64,000 nt of DNA from Bartonella sp. MM73XJBT.G (GTDB lineage Bacteria; Pseudomonadota; Alphaproteobacteria; Rhizobiales; Rhizobiaceae), in the NCBI RefSeq assembly GCF_028618435.1, contig NZ_JAQISW010000008.1, forward strand, positions 17,918 through 81,917, written 5' to 3'. Below are positions 37,263-47,199 of the stretch, one piece after another. Position 1 is the first letter of the stretch, and the number at the start of each line of letters is the position of its first letter. The position numbers were made by a program, and so were the translations under genes. A model generated the notes under the pieces. That model ran no database searches. It saw only the letters and a list, made by a program, of their open reading frames with translations, and was not told the origin of the DNA.

Positions 37263-37768
37263 TTTTACTGATAAGCGGGAGGCGTGTGGAGTGAAATTGT
37301 ATAAGAAAAGGGGAGAAAATGCCTTTTTATGAACCTTTTCAAGGGATAAGAGCCTTATACAGCCCATGAGCCGGCACAAGTCGTGTGATGGGGGTGGACT
37401 TAAGTGTAAAGATAGATGTATTCAATAGATTGACCTTTATAAAAGATAACGCTCTTTATGGATGGTTCATTGTTGTCACGAAGTAGAGCCCATTGTGTTG
37501 TTTTTTTTATCGTTATTTTTTCAAATTCATTACACTGTGTTGCGCGGGAAGATATCTCTTTCAAAGAGTATAATATTCATTGTACACCCCCTATTTTTCA
37601 TTTAAGAAAAGGGACAAGCCGACACGATTATATACGAATTATATACTATATACGAGCCACCGATGCGGACCATAGTTCTTAATAGTTAAGATACTTCATA
37701 AGATATATTTTTTCCTTTTTTTCGTGTTTGTTTTCATATTTTCGTTCTGCTGGTGATGGCATATAAAT

Positions 37769-37840
37769 GATTTTAATTGATTGAAGATAAGAGGGGGGAT
37801 GAGCGAGTTTTATAGATTTTGCTTTTCTCATTCAATATGT
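37769..37840 (+). repeat. Dispersed intergenic repeat, copy 5
   Basis: TTTTAATTGATTGAAGATAA then GCTTTTCTCATTCAATATG; diverged but same block order. Confidence 0.5.
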
Positions 37841-38189
37841 CTCCCTTCCAAATCCTCCTGGGGCATTTGTTATTTTTTCAGGGTAAAGGCTTTTTTATTG
37901 GGCGAGATCAAGGCTTGCGTGAAGAGGGAAAAATCCAAAGGAGATTATGGAGAGATCCTGCTTGATCAATTGTCGTGGATTTAAGAAGTTTTTATTTTAA
38001 GGCGGGGGAAGAAGAGCCTATTGCTTGTTTAAATTTATCTTTTTCTTCCAAGAATATTCCTTTCAGAATATTTTGGGCTTCATGCTGAAAGAATATTTCT
38101 AAAGACAAAATTGAGAGTTGTCGTTTTTATCGTAAAAGTTAGCAGAAGTTGTTGTTTTGTCGATGTTCGATACTTGCTTCTTTTGTTAT

Positions 38190-38223
38190 TTTCAGTATAA
38201 TCGCAAAAACGATAATACTGAAA
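38190..38223. promoter_or_regulatory. Inverted repeat upstream of parA: partition site or operator
   Basis: Arms TTTCAGTATAATCG and CGATAATACTGAAA match at 13 of 14 positions, with a 6-base spacer; the right arm ends 10 bp before the parA-like ATG. No other copy of the arm is evident in the window. It is placed as expected for an autoregulatory operator or centromere-like site of a ParA/RHH system. Confidence 0.65.
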
Positions 38224-38233
38224 GATGTAACGA

Positions 38234-38860
38234 ATGATCATTGGACTTTTGAATCAAAAAGGGGGTGTTGGAAAAACTACGTTGAGCGTGAATCTGGCCG
38301 CCAGTTTTGCACGTACCGGGGGACGGGTATTGCTTATTGATGTTGACCCACAGGGGAGCGCATTGGATTGGGCTGCTGCGCGTGAAGAGGCGCCTTTGTT
38401 TTCCGTTATTGGTTTACCGCGTGCAACGGTTCACAAAGAGATTACACAGATTGGCCATAGTTATGATTATATTATTATTGATGGTCCTCCGCGTGTGACG
38501 GACCTTGCGCGTAGTGCTCTTATGGCTTCGGATTTTGTACTTATCCCTGTTTTACCTAGTCCCTATGATATTTGGGCTGCTGATGGCATTGTAAAGCTGA
38601 TTGATGAAGCACGCGTTTATAAAGAAAACCTCAAATCTGCTTTTGTTATTAATCGTAAAATAGTCAATACAGCGATAGGGCGTGATGTCAATGAAGCGCT
38701 TGGCATATACCCCGTCCATGTTCTTTCTTCTAGCGTTGCACAACGTGTGATTTTTGCAGAAGCTGCAGCTCAGGGAAAGGCTGTTTATGAAGTTGATAAG
38801 CAAGGACCAGCCGCCGCAGAGATTGAAGCTGTTGCAGCGGAAATCAAGGAGTTAGCGTGA
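38234..38860 (+). CDS. parA: ParA-family partition ATPase
   Basis: This 208-residue Walker-type ATPase has the deviant Walker A KGGVGKTTLS (residues 10-19) and the switch region DVDPQGSALDW. DYIIIDGPPR is the Walker B part. The size matches small plasmid-type ParA (type Ib) without an N-terminal HTH, so autoregulation would fall to the partner. Its stop overlaps the next ATG. The gene is of plasmid type but lies on what looks like chromosome, next to a conjugation-derived secretion locus. Confidence 0.92.
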   Translation: MIIGLLNQKGGVGKTTLSVNLAASFARTGGRVLLIDVDPQGSALDWAAAREEAPLFSVIGLPRATVHKEITQIGHSYDYIIIDGPPRVTDLARSALMASDFVLIPVLPSPYDIWAADGIVKLIDEARVYKENLKSAFVINRKIVNTAIGRDVNEALGIYPVHVLSSSVAQRVIFAEAAAQGKAVYEVDKQGPAAAEIEAVAAEIKELA

Positions 38861-39087
38861 TGAATAAAAAAATTAAAATTGGCACAAAACCAACCAATAA
38901 ATCTATTCCTTTAACAGCTGATGCATGGGTAGGAATCCCCAAAGGAAACGCGAATGGAGGAATGAAGCGCCTCACGATCGATATTCCTGAAACTTTGCAT
39001 CGGTTAATGAAGGTAAGTTGTGCAAGTCGTGGAACTAAAATGGCTGATGAGGTGCGCGAACTGCTTGCAAAAAAATACGGAAAATAA
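38860..39087 (+). CDS. Ribbon-helix-helix partner of ParA (ParB/ParG-like)
   Basis: This 75-residue protein has a flexible basic N-terminus and a C-terminal ribbon-helix-helix: the strand KRLTIDIPETLHRLMK followed by two helices ending MADEVRELLAKKYGK. It is coupled to parA (TGATG). It should bind the inverted repeat at 38190-38223. Confidence 0.82.
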   Translation: MNKKIKIGTKPTNKSIPLTADAWVGIPKGNANGGMKRLTIDIPETLHRLMKVSCASRGTKMADEVRELLAKKYGK

Positions 39088-40224
39088 AAATAAGATACGA
39101 TAACAGATATATGATAATAAATGTGCGTTGGTTTGTTTTTTTAAAAAGATGATATCGGTCATTTTTACATGAAATTAATCGTGATAAAAGCGCTCATTTT
39201 TTACATGGATTGTTTTATTTAAGTTATTTTGCATAAGATTTATTTCATGAAAGGGTCATAAACCTATAAAAAATTCTTTATTTTAACTCTTCTGCGATGG
39301 ATGAGATCCTCCTCCTTATTATTTTTATCATCGCTGGATAGGTCAGTTTATTTTTCCATAACAATTGTCTTGATCATGATTTTAATGTGGAGTTATTTGT
39401 TGTTTATTTTACTGAAATACATGGGTAAATAATGTAAATTAACAGTAGCTTTGATTGTTTTTTTCTGCTAGACGATGCTTTCTTTTTAAAATTATATTCA
39501 TGTTTATCAGGGGGGATGAAAATCAATAAAATTAACTGATATGAGCGTGCTATAAGCTTTCCTTATAACCCCAAAAAATCATAGAGTATGATATGAAATT
39601 ATTTCTTTCATTTTTGCGATTTTATAGACTATGTGTGCTTTTATGGACTGAGTATTGAATGTTACTTGATGGTAGGTAAAGAATAATTTTTTATGGCTAT
39701 CAGGAATGTATAAGATCGCTTTTTTAGAGTTTCTATTGGCATTTGAAAAGTGTGGGGCGAGTTTAAGTTTTTTTCTTTCTTAGCAAATTAAGAAAGTGGA
39801 TTAAGAAATAAGCAAGAACGCAATCAAATCATTAAAAGAGTTGTTGTTTCGTTTGCAGAAGATTTGCAATGGGTCTAGGTATGGTGAATTTTTGATACGA
39901 TATTTGTGCTGCTTTTCATGATGAAGTGGTTCTTGAAGAAAAACTCTTGAAAAAAGTGATTAAAAGCATTTTTGAAAATATTAAGATATTAAATTGCTGC
40001 TGAAGTTTAAACCGCTCAAATCTAAAGAGCTACTGCGTAGATAACATTACAAATATAAGTCCAATAAAACAACTCTCATGATGCAACATATTGGCGTTGA
40101 AGGTGTTCGTATTTGTCAAAGGAAAAGTATACGTAAGAGCACGATACAGGGATTTTGTGAAACCAACGATGTCGTTCTCAAAGTATAAAACAAGTTAGTA
40201 TAAAATAAAAAGAGGGGTAAAACC
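39088..40224. other. Intergenic stretch downstream of the partition pair
   Basis: AT-rich, no intact gene. A short coding-looking fragment near 39820-39880 (NQIIKRVVVSFAEDLQWV, then stop) may be gene debris. Confidence 0.4.
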
Positions 40225-40512
40225 ATGAACAAGATCATTCTAACAGCATTGTTGTTTTGCACAGGGCTTGTGGCTGTTGGTTGTGAAAAAAACTACAGTG
40301 TTGAGGAATTTAAGAAAGATAAAAAGTTGATGCAAGAATGGGGAAAGAAATGCGATAAGATGGGCCCCTCTGCTTTTTCAACTAAGAATTGTCAAAATGT
40401 CATGCAAGCCGATATGGAACTTTTTCAAGAGCATTATAGAAATCTTGCAAAGGAACTTCGTGAAAATAGCAAAAAGGGGAATGAAACTGAAAAACAGCAG
40501 GACAATCATTAA
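40225..40512 (+). CDS. EexN-like entry-exclusion lipoprotein, copy 1
   Basis: This 95-residue lipoprotein has lipobox VAVGC; the mature part is CEKNYSVEEFKKDKKLMQEW followed by KKC and KNCQNVMQAD, the spacing of cysteine/asparagine residues seen in EexN-type exclusion proteins of conjugative T4SS. AGAGGGG precedes the ATG. The paralogue is 185 bp downstream. Its C-terminus is longer and Lys/Glu-rich. Confidence 0.7.
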   Translation: MNKIILTALLFCTGLVAVGCEKNYSVEEFKKDKKLMQEWGKKCDKMGPSAFSTKNCQNVMQADMELFQEHYRNLAKELRENSKKGNETEKQQDNH

Positions 40513-40697
40513 ATCATAAACAATATCGATAGGAGGATGCTTTCTTTGTATTCTATTGATTTAAGGATTGTAAAAAATCGCGTACAGAAGTTGGATTTAA
40601 AATTTTTGAAAATGCACAATGAGCCAAATATGCAATTTTTTGCGGGATGTTTGATTGTGTTCAAATTTTATCAATCTCAAGGAAGGGGGATTTATTA

Positions 40698-40916
40698 ATG
40701 AATAAAGTCGTTATTATAGCATTACTGTTTTGCATTGGATTTGCTGTTGCTGGTTGTGAAAAGACTTATAGCGTAGAAGATTTTAAGAAAGATGAAAAAT
40801 TAATGCAAGAATGGGGACTGAAATGTGAAAATATGGAGGAATCTTCCAGAGATAAATCTAAAAACTGTCGAAATGTTAAACAAGCATATATGGAATTTCT
40901 TTTTGGCTTTCATTAA
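40698..40916 (+). CDS. EexN-like entry-exclusion lipoprotein, copy 2
   Basis: This 72-residue paralogue has lipobox AVAGC, then CEKTYSVEDFKKDEKLMQEW and KNCRNVKQAY. I use the ATG at 40698, seven bases after AAGGGGGA. It stops 20 residues earlier than copy 1, so it may be truncated. Confidence 0.68.
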   Translation: MNKVVIIALLFCIGFAVAGCEKTYSVEDFKKDEKLMQEWGLKCENMEESSRDKSKNCRNVKQAYMEFLFGFH

Positions 40917-41053
40917 AAAATAAAACTCAATAGGTTATTCTATCAATAAGGGATTGGACCGTTATTGATTTTATTCCGTTTTTGGGTGTTTCATCTCTTA
41001 CTTTTGGGGCGCTTTTGACTTTAAGAGCTAATCTTTTACGGTTTGCACTCTTT

Positions 41054-41086
41054 GTGGAACAGATGACATACTGTCATCTGTTCCGC
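41054..41086. other. Strong perfect hairpin
   Basis: GGAACAGATGACA/TGTCATCTGTTCC, 13 perfect pairs with a 3-base loop (TAC), extendable by a wobble and one more pair. It lies 140 bp past the second EexN-like gene. TAAAAAA follows on the plus strand rather than a T-run. Confidence 0.75.
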
Positions 41087-41717
41087 TAAAAAATGCTTTC
41101 AATTGTGGTACTGTTGCACTGGAATGAGCCGCCGCATGTTGGGGCTCATTTTTTCAAACTATGCGCTGATTTTTTTTACATCTTGGTTGCATGCATGATG
41201 AAATATGAGATTCAAATGTTGGGCTATGTTGGGAGTTTAATACAAATAAATATTTTATCATACAAAGAAAGGCTTTAAGCTTTACGGCTAATTTTGAAAA
41301 AATTGGAAGGAAAATATCTGTTTGGAATTTACTTTTTTCCGTTTTTTTTAAGAGAGAGAAAAAAGCATTTTGAATGGATTTATTATCGTTTTATAGTCAA
41401 ATGTTTTTCTCACACTATTTTTAAAAAAGCGCTTTTTATTTGAGAATATTATCACTTCAGGTGAGTGCGTGAGCCACTTATACTAGGACGGTTTTGCTGG
41501 ATCTGTGAGGTGTTAACCGTTCCTCATGCCTTTTCAAATTTTGCCTTCCAAGTTTACTCCCCTTTTCTTGCTGTTTTTATTATAATTGTGCCGTCGTATT
41601 ATCGTTTTGAGTGGTGGTGGAGCCCATGTAAAATTTACGCATGCGTTTTTTTGTTCTTAAGGGGTCGTATTCTTCGGACAATGCTTTGATATGTAAAGAG
41701 TGTTTAGTGTTTTTTCA

Positions 41718-41800
41718 TGTTGAATGAGCCCCCGATATTCGTAGAATTTTCTCACTTCAAATCTGTTCTAGGTTGAGCTACGCAAAATCCATGTTTTTTG
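41718..41800 (-). repeat. Dispersed intergenic repeat, copy 6 (inverted)
   Basis: Reverse complement blocks: GTTGAATGAGCC, CTCACTTCAAATCTGTTCTA, then AAAATCCATG. Confidence 0.55.
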
Positions 41801-42324
41801 CACGTTAAAAATGAAAGTGTTTCCTCGTGAATAAAAAATGATTGAAAAAAAGCAGACAAATGCCTTTTATAAACTTATCTCAAGAGCCAAGGTGTATAGC
41901 ACCATGAGGGGCTTTAATGTATGATGGAGCGGCTTTCTTTTTCATAAACGTCAAGATGGTGGTGTTTTTAGCGTAAGCTTCAATATTATCCTTTAGGGGC
42001 GTGATATGTCTTGAAGGAGGAAGTTAACGATAAGCTGCTTGATAAGAAGATAAATTGTTTACAAATTGAATCTGGTCGAAAACTCTGTCCTTTAAGGGTA
42101 GGGATGACGTTGGGATTCAAGGGAGCGTGAAAAGACAAAACTAATGGTTAAAAATGCAGATAATAAAAAGTAGAGGTTAACATCAAAAAAGTTGCAAGCG
42201 ATGTTTGAAATTGGGAGGTGATTTATCTAGAGAGCTAAAATTTTACTTTGACCTTGTGGAAAATTAAGATGCTTATTTGTACAGATTACGAAAAGTTTGC
42301 ACAGATTACGAAAATCTAGGAGAT

Positions 42325-42429
42325 TTATGCCTCGTATATTTCTATGATGAGCGCTAAAAATACAACAAAAGCATTGAGGGTAATAATCAAGGTTGAATAA
42401 AGCATCGCGGCTTTTATGAGATCAACCAT
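42325..42429 (-). CDS. Tiny hydrophobic peptide (34 residues)
   Basis: MVDLIKAAMLYSTLIITLNA opens a 34-residue single transmembrane peptide ending IIEIYEA. AGAGGATCTT sits before the ATG at good spacing. Its LIITLNA core resembles LIITLSA of the small protein at 36026-36187. It may be a leaderless membrane miniprotein or a toxin-like peptide; the function is unknown. Confidence 0.4.
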   Translation of the reverse strand: MVDLIKAAMLYSTLIITLNAFVVFLALIIEIYEA

Positions 42430-44489
42430 AAGATCCTCTTTCTGTTCTTTTGGAGGTGATTTTAATTGAGTAACAATATGTTACAGCCTGTAATATATGC
42501 GGGTATAACATATTCGGCAAGTTTAAATTTTTTCTTTATTTATAAGATTTTTTGAGGCGTTTGAGCACTGTGAGTGCATAAAAAGGAAAACTTTAAAGTT
42601 AATATTGGTTGATTTTATAGGTTTTGTATTGCGGCAAACTTTTTTTATCCCATGATGCCATAAAATACGGTTATTTATAGCGGTAATATAAGGCATATAA
42701 GTTTTTTGAAACGTTTTTGTGTTTTTTATTGCGTGTTAAGTGTCTTTTAGTATGCAAATGAATATTTGTAGGTTTGTTTGTTGAGTTTTTCGTTCAAGTG
42801 AATTTCATGAGGAGGTGTCAAGAGAAGCCTGCTTGACAAAAATTTGGATTGTATACAGAGCAGATGGAGTTAAGTTTTTTGTTTTAAGGTATGGGGAGAA
42901 AGTCAAATAGGCTTTTTGATCGATTTTACTTCATAACAAGATTAGTTAAGGCTGTTTGCGATATATTTTCACACGAAGAAAGAAATGTTCCAAATGGAAT
43001 ATTCTTATGTTGCATATTCATGCGCTTGTTTGAAAAAACAATCTCTTAAGGCGTAAGTCTATTTCGTACTGGCTCTCATGAATGGTATAACGGTAAAGCC
43101 TCCTTGGAAATAATATAAAATCCATTGAGCTCCCATCTTTATGCTTCGTAAGGAAGATGAAGAGGAAATTTTTAAACAGAGTAATAGGGAAAGAATTAAG
43201 CATTATTTGTTGGTAATGCATTGATTTGTAATGATAATTTACTGCTTTGCATATTGAGTGAGAGTCTTGAATACCCAAAGATTCTCTTATTTTAAATCTT
43301 TTTATATTAAATCAACCAAAATCATGTTTTTTGAACATGACAAGCAAGAAGAGCCCTGTGGTATGAAACTATACAAGAAAGATACCTCTTATGAAGCGTC
43401 TTCAAGTGCCAAGAGAGTAACATTGGGGGGAGTGAGGTGGGGGTAATGCCGGTTTGCTGGCTTGCTCTTTTATGAAGCATAAAGATTAAGAGCTCGATGA
43501 ATTTTATCCATTTTATAGGAGATTTATCATTATATCATTTTTGCGTCCGGTGCAAAATGAATTTGGGTGCAATAAGCTTATGTGGAATAGACTTATGTGA
43601 AATAGACTTGGGGGGAGGCTGCCTTTAAGAGATTGTTTTTTCAAACAAGCGCATGAATATGAGATTAAAGGCGTATCGAACGGATGGGTTAAGAAACGCT
43701 TGAAAAGGTTCAAAAAATCTTATATAGTCGCTTATTGCAAAGAAAAGCGAAATGATAATTGAAAAAGGGAGATGGATGGCTATTTAGCTATTTTAAGATG
43801 TCTTTTTTAATAGTGCTATATGGCTGATCTGTTCAAAAGAGAATTCTTTTTGTGTTTTATGCAAAATATTGCATGTATGTAAAAAGAGTAGAGTGTGTGG
43901 GTATCTTTTTGAATGGATGCAAACTAATCTTGTCGGGTGCTATCTTATAGGCGCCAGAAACTATGCAGGTTTAGGTGAGTGGAAAGCCATAAAGTTTATG
44001 GAGGGTGAATATTGCTATCGGTGAAATGCTGAAGTTCTTAATGGGCTTAAGTCTTTATTTGCTGCGAATTTTTGGCGGCAAGTGTTTTTTATGACTAAGT
44101 TATCGTTAGAGAGTTATTGTTTTCTGTCGAAGGCTTGGTGGTGATAAAGCAGACAAAATAAAATAATCGAGGATAAAATAAGCAAGGCGAAACAGACAGA
44201 GAAAATTTGAGAAAATTTGGAAGTTTCGATATTGCTGCGCAGGGGTTTAAGTCTATAGCATTTTGGTGAATGTGTGTAGTAGCAATAATAGTTTTGGAGC
44301 AAAGCAAGAAAATATTTCAGAGAATATGTTGAAAGTTGAAGTGGTACGCACTTTTAAGGGGTGTTGTGCTGTTGTCTGGGCAGTGTTGGCATCATCAGCG
44401 CGATTGGGTGTATCAGCATTGAAGAAAAACTGTTTAATCTCCCTCATTTGAAAGTAAGATTGAACAATATGGTTGAAGGGGAAATAAAA
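42430..44489. other. Repeat-rich intergenic stretch
   Basis: About 2 kb without a convincing gene. 43080-43160 has the GGTATAACGGTAAAGC block; 43218-43326 is an inverted repeat core; 43440-43520 carries the inverted companion block. Confidence 0.45.
43218..43326 (-). repeat. Dispersed intergenic repeat, copy 7 (inverted)
   Basis: ATTGATTTGTAATGATAA, then CTTGAATACCCAAAGATTCTC, then ATTAAATCAACCAAAATCATG: the reverse complement of the family. Confidence 0.6.
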
Positions 44490-44894
44490 ATGTCTGTAGT
44501 GCAATATGGTGATGATAGTTTTGCTACAAAAGCAAAAGCTCTTGATAATAACCTTATTGATCGTGATTGGGCGATGACAAAATTTGTCGCTGCTGTGAAA
44601 GGATTAGCACAAGTGGTTGATTATGAAAGCAATATGCTAGAGAGCAGTGGTGTTCCAGATTACGAAGAAATAAATTTATGTAAAATACGTGGTTTGCGTG
44701 ATCTTAATAAATCGATGAGCGATGTGAGACGCTACATGAATCAAGATATTGAGCATGAGGTTGAAAGTTTGCTGTCTGATTTACAAAAAAAACTACAGCG
44801 TAATAGTGAATTACTTCAAACACATTTAAATGCAGTCAATGATCTTTCGCAAGCTATGCAACTCTCTGGACTTGCAAAGGAATTAGAAGAATAA
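44490..44894 (+). CDS. Possible FlgN-like flagellar chaperone remnant gene
   Basis: This 134-residue helical protein starts at MSVVQYGDD, after GAAGGGG. The segment from about residue 25 to 120 (KFVAAVKGLAQVVDYESNML and QRNSELLQTHLNAVNDLSQA) resembles rhizobial FlgN proteins, helical export chaperones that hold hook-junction proteins. No other flagellar gene is nearby. The similarity is from memory, so this could be an unrelated helical protein. Confidence 0.4.
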   Translation: MSVVQYGDDSFATKAKALDNNLIDRDWAMTKFVAAVKGLAQVVDYESNMLESSGVPDYEEINLCKIRGLRDLNKSMSDVRRYMNQDIEHEVESLLSDLQKKLQRNSELLQTHLNAVNDLSQAMQLSGLAKELEE

Positions 44895-45049
44895 TCTAAA
44901 CTTTATTCAGCTGTTCTACGCAATTATTATGATGAGGTAGAGCAGTGGTTTGAATAAAGAGTGTGTTTTTCAGTCTCTATATTTTAAGTGCGTTTGAGTA
45001 TTTAAATTATCGTTTTGCTGTTCTGTAAAATAGAGCCTACAATCTCTTT

Positions 45050-45530
45050 TAGGGTGATGTCACGCGCACACCTTTGTGGTAAGTTAAGTGCAGCGGCTAA
45101 TTTTTTATAGAATATTGTTCTACAGAGTGGGTTGATAGGCACTTCATTTTTTCGTTGAAGGGAAGGGGGATAAGAGAATGTTGTGACCGCTTCATGATGC
45201 CTTATGAAACAATCTCTTTTCAAGTGTGGTGATGTAAAAGGTATAGTGATGTAAAGTTTTCCCTATTAAGTACTTTTTAGAGTTTTTAATGAGTATTGCT
45301 TTTAAATCTTATAAAACCCTCTTATTTGAAGTGTGATGATGTCACGCGCATACCTTTGTGGTGAGCTAAGTGCAGCGGCTTTAAGAGAAAGCAAATTTTT
45401 TATAGAATATTGTTCTACAGAGTGGGTTGATAGGCACTTTATTTTTTCGTTGAAGGGAAGGGGGATGAGCGAATGTTTTGACCGCTCCATGATATCTTAT
45501 GCAAGCGTTTCCTTTAAAGTATGATGAGAT
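45050..45530. repeat. Local direct duplication, two copies 282 bp apart
   Basis: Copies at about 45050-45240 and 45330-45530 share GATGTCACGCGCA, AGTGCAGCGGCT, TTCTACAGAGTGGGTTGATA and TTCGTTGAAGGGAAGGGGGA. The second has a 14-15 bp insertion. Minus-strand frames of the two encode similar short peptides (PPSLQRKNKVPINPLCRTIF), but no start context is convincing. Confidence 0.75.
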
Positions 45531-46179
45531 AAAGCGGTTAGTTACTGCAAGCTTTATATTTGAGATAAAAAGGCGGTTTAGTATTTTCTCTTCTGTTGTC
45601 GTTTTTGTATGCCAGATTGGAGAACGCGTATCTCTGTTGGGATTCATATTTGAAAAAGGGAAGGTAGCTTCATTGGAGGAGAATTATAAAGCTGTAAAGG
45701 TGATATTTTTATCATCATCTTTTTGCTTTACAGCTTTTAAAAGAATTTAAAGCACTGTCTTTTAAAGAGTGAAGATCATATATTTTTTATGTTTTTGTTT
45801 ATTGCATTTTTAATGGGATAACGCCCCTCATGCAAAACAGAGCGATTCAAAAAGAATAGATTTATTGTTTCCAATGTACGCGCTTGTTTTAAAGAAATAT
45901 TTCTCAAGGCTTGTCACACCCATTTTGTAACAGTGCCGATTTCGTGATGTCAGTTTGTGACGTGACGCTGCCCATGAAGGTATAAAGCCTTCATGGAAAT
46001 AATATAAAGTCTACAGAACACTCTCAGTCCTATAAAGAAGTAAGTTGGCATTGTCATGTTTTTCAGCAACGTCACTTTGCTATTTTCCAATGTTGCAACA
46101 GCTTTGGGCTCTTGAGATTCTTGGGGTATTTTTATTCTTTTTTTACTTATACACTACCTTTGCTTGTGATGGGCAAAAA

Positions 46180-46294
46180 AGTGATTTTGATTGATTTATC
46201 CATAGGAGAAGAGCAATGATGAGAGAACCCTTACACTATTTGGTTTTAAAGTTGAAAAAAGATGATTTATGATGATAAATCAATATGTTATTTT
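46180..46294 (+). repeat. Dispersed intergenic repeat, copy 8
   Basis: GTGATTTTGATTGATTTATC core, a GATGAGAGAACCCTTAC block and a TAAATCAATATG end; the companion block lies at about 45925-46040. Confidence 0.55.
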
Positions 46295-46635
46295 AATAGA
46301 ATGATCGGTGCAGAGACATTTAGGAGATGGATTGATAGGAGTGATCAACGGTGAGATCCCTCTTGATGAGAAGTTGGATTGATTACAGATCTGAGGAGGA
46401 CGTGAAGGAAAAACAAGAGTGCTCTCGCCATGATGCATTTTAAGACATTTTCAGAGAAATATTTATGAAGCGGCATGAAGGCTTATGAAAAGAAAGTATC
46501 GTGTTTCATATCGTAGGAAGATGATTAAGCAGAACTTGCTCAATTAAGAAGCCAAATTGTTTATAAATTGCAAGCGCTTTGTTTTTAGAATAGAAAGCAG
46601 TTACAAGGATAGAAATTATTTAAAACGTTTTAATT

Positions 46636-46989
46636 CTAATCAGAAATTAATTTTAAAATGGCTTTTTGTTTGGCAGATGTCAGAATTCTAAAACTTTTTA
46701 AAAGCAAAAATTCTTCTCTGTTTGATGCGACTTCTTCATGATGGTACGAGGTGTTTTCTTTTGTGATAATATCCGTGTAAAAAAAGGAAACCGAAACATT
46801 TAGGATATCGGAAATTTCCTTTAAGCGCCCTGCACTCACACGATTTAAGCCTTTTTCATATTTTTGAATTTGTTGAAAACTTACCCCTAAAGCGTCTCCT
46901 AAGGTTTTTTGAGACATTCTTAATATTTTTCGCTTCAAGCGAATTTTTTTGCCAACAAAAAAATCAATATTAAGGTTCTGAGTTTGCAT
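46636..46989 (-). CDS. XRE-family transcriptional regulator (Bartonella Trp type), second copy
   Basis: This 117-residue paralogue of the protein at 32571-32930 has the same HTH (MSQKTLGDALGVSFQQIQKY) and C-terminal ends differing by only a few residues. Start at MQTQNLNID with GGAGGGGAG upstream. It lacks the last two residues of copy 1. The same structured RNA lies upstream. Confidence 0.88.
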   Translation of the reverse strand: MQTQNLNIDFFVGKKIRLKRKILRMSQKTLGDALGVSFQQIQKYEKGLNRVSAGRLKEISDILNVSVSFFYTDIITKENTSYHHEEVASNREEFLLLKSFRILTSAKQKAILKLISD

Positions 46990-47004
46990 TTGCTCCCCTC
47001 CGGT

Positions 47005-47199
47005 TGCGAGCGCCCTCGCATGAGTATTCCGGGAGCTTGAAAACACTGAATCCGAGTCAGCATTTTGCTTTTAGTGTGTAAGACACACCTGGACATAGCA
47101 AAATCTCCCGGAATTCCGGGACACCCACAATAGTGGGGTTATTTTCACGCTCGGATTTAGGGTTTTCAAGGCCCACTTGGTCGTTGCGTATGCGACCAA
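47005..47199 (-). ncRNA. Brt-like structured RNA upstream of the XRE gene, copy 2
   Basis: Same helix set as 32945-33137: outer 47036-47044/47162-47170 (CTTGAAAAC/GTTTTCAAG) and 47049-47056/47150-47157 (AATCCGAG/CTCGGATT); inner 47062-47069/47097-47104 with GTGTG/CACAC inside; palindrome 47106-47121; CCCAC/GTGGG (47124-47137); TTGGTCG/CGACCAA (47177-47199). The outer helix sequences differ from copy 1 yet pair perfectly. Confidence 0.72.

Larger units (their letters stand above)
36991..38189. other. Intergenic stretch before the parA-like gene
   Basis: No credible gene is found. It holds two repeat cores (inverted 37201-37262, direct 37769-37840) and, near 37320-37400, further repeat flank sequence. 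Frames present lack ribosome binding sites. Confidence 0.5.
40917..42324. other. Intergenic stretch with hairpin and inverted repeat copy
   Basis: No credible gene. It holds the 13 bp perfect hairpin at 41056-41084 and the inverted repeat core at 41718-41800. Further diverged repeat flank continues to about 41950. Confidence 0.45.
44895..46635. other. Intergenic stretch with a local duplication and repeats
   Basis: Holds two copies of a 190-200 bp sequence (45050-45240, 45330-45530), a composite intergenic repeat (about 45925-46294) and the left end of the second XRE module. No intact gene. Confidence 0.5.

Noticed and set aside
37458..37682. 74-codon frame with a hydrophobic start resembling a signal peptide
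   Set aside because: No ribosome binding site and lies within repeat-rich debris; the rest of the frame has no protein-like pattern.
44361..44489. Extended start of the FlgN-like gene
   Set aside because: The extra 43 residues are of unlikely composition, and the ATG at 44490 has a good ribosome binding site.
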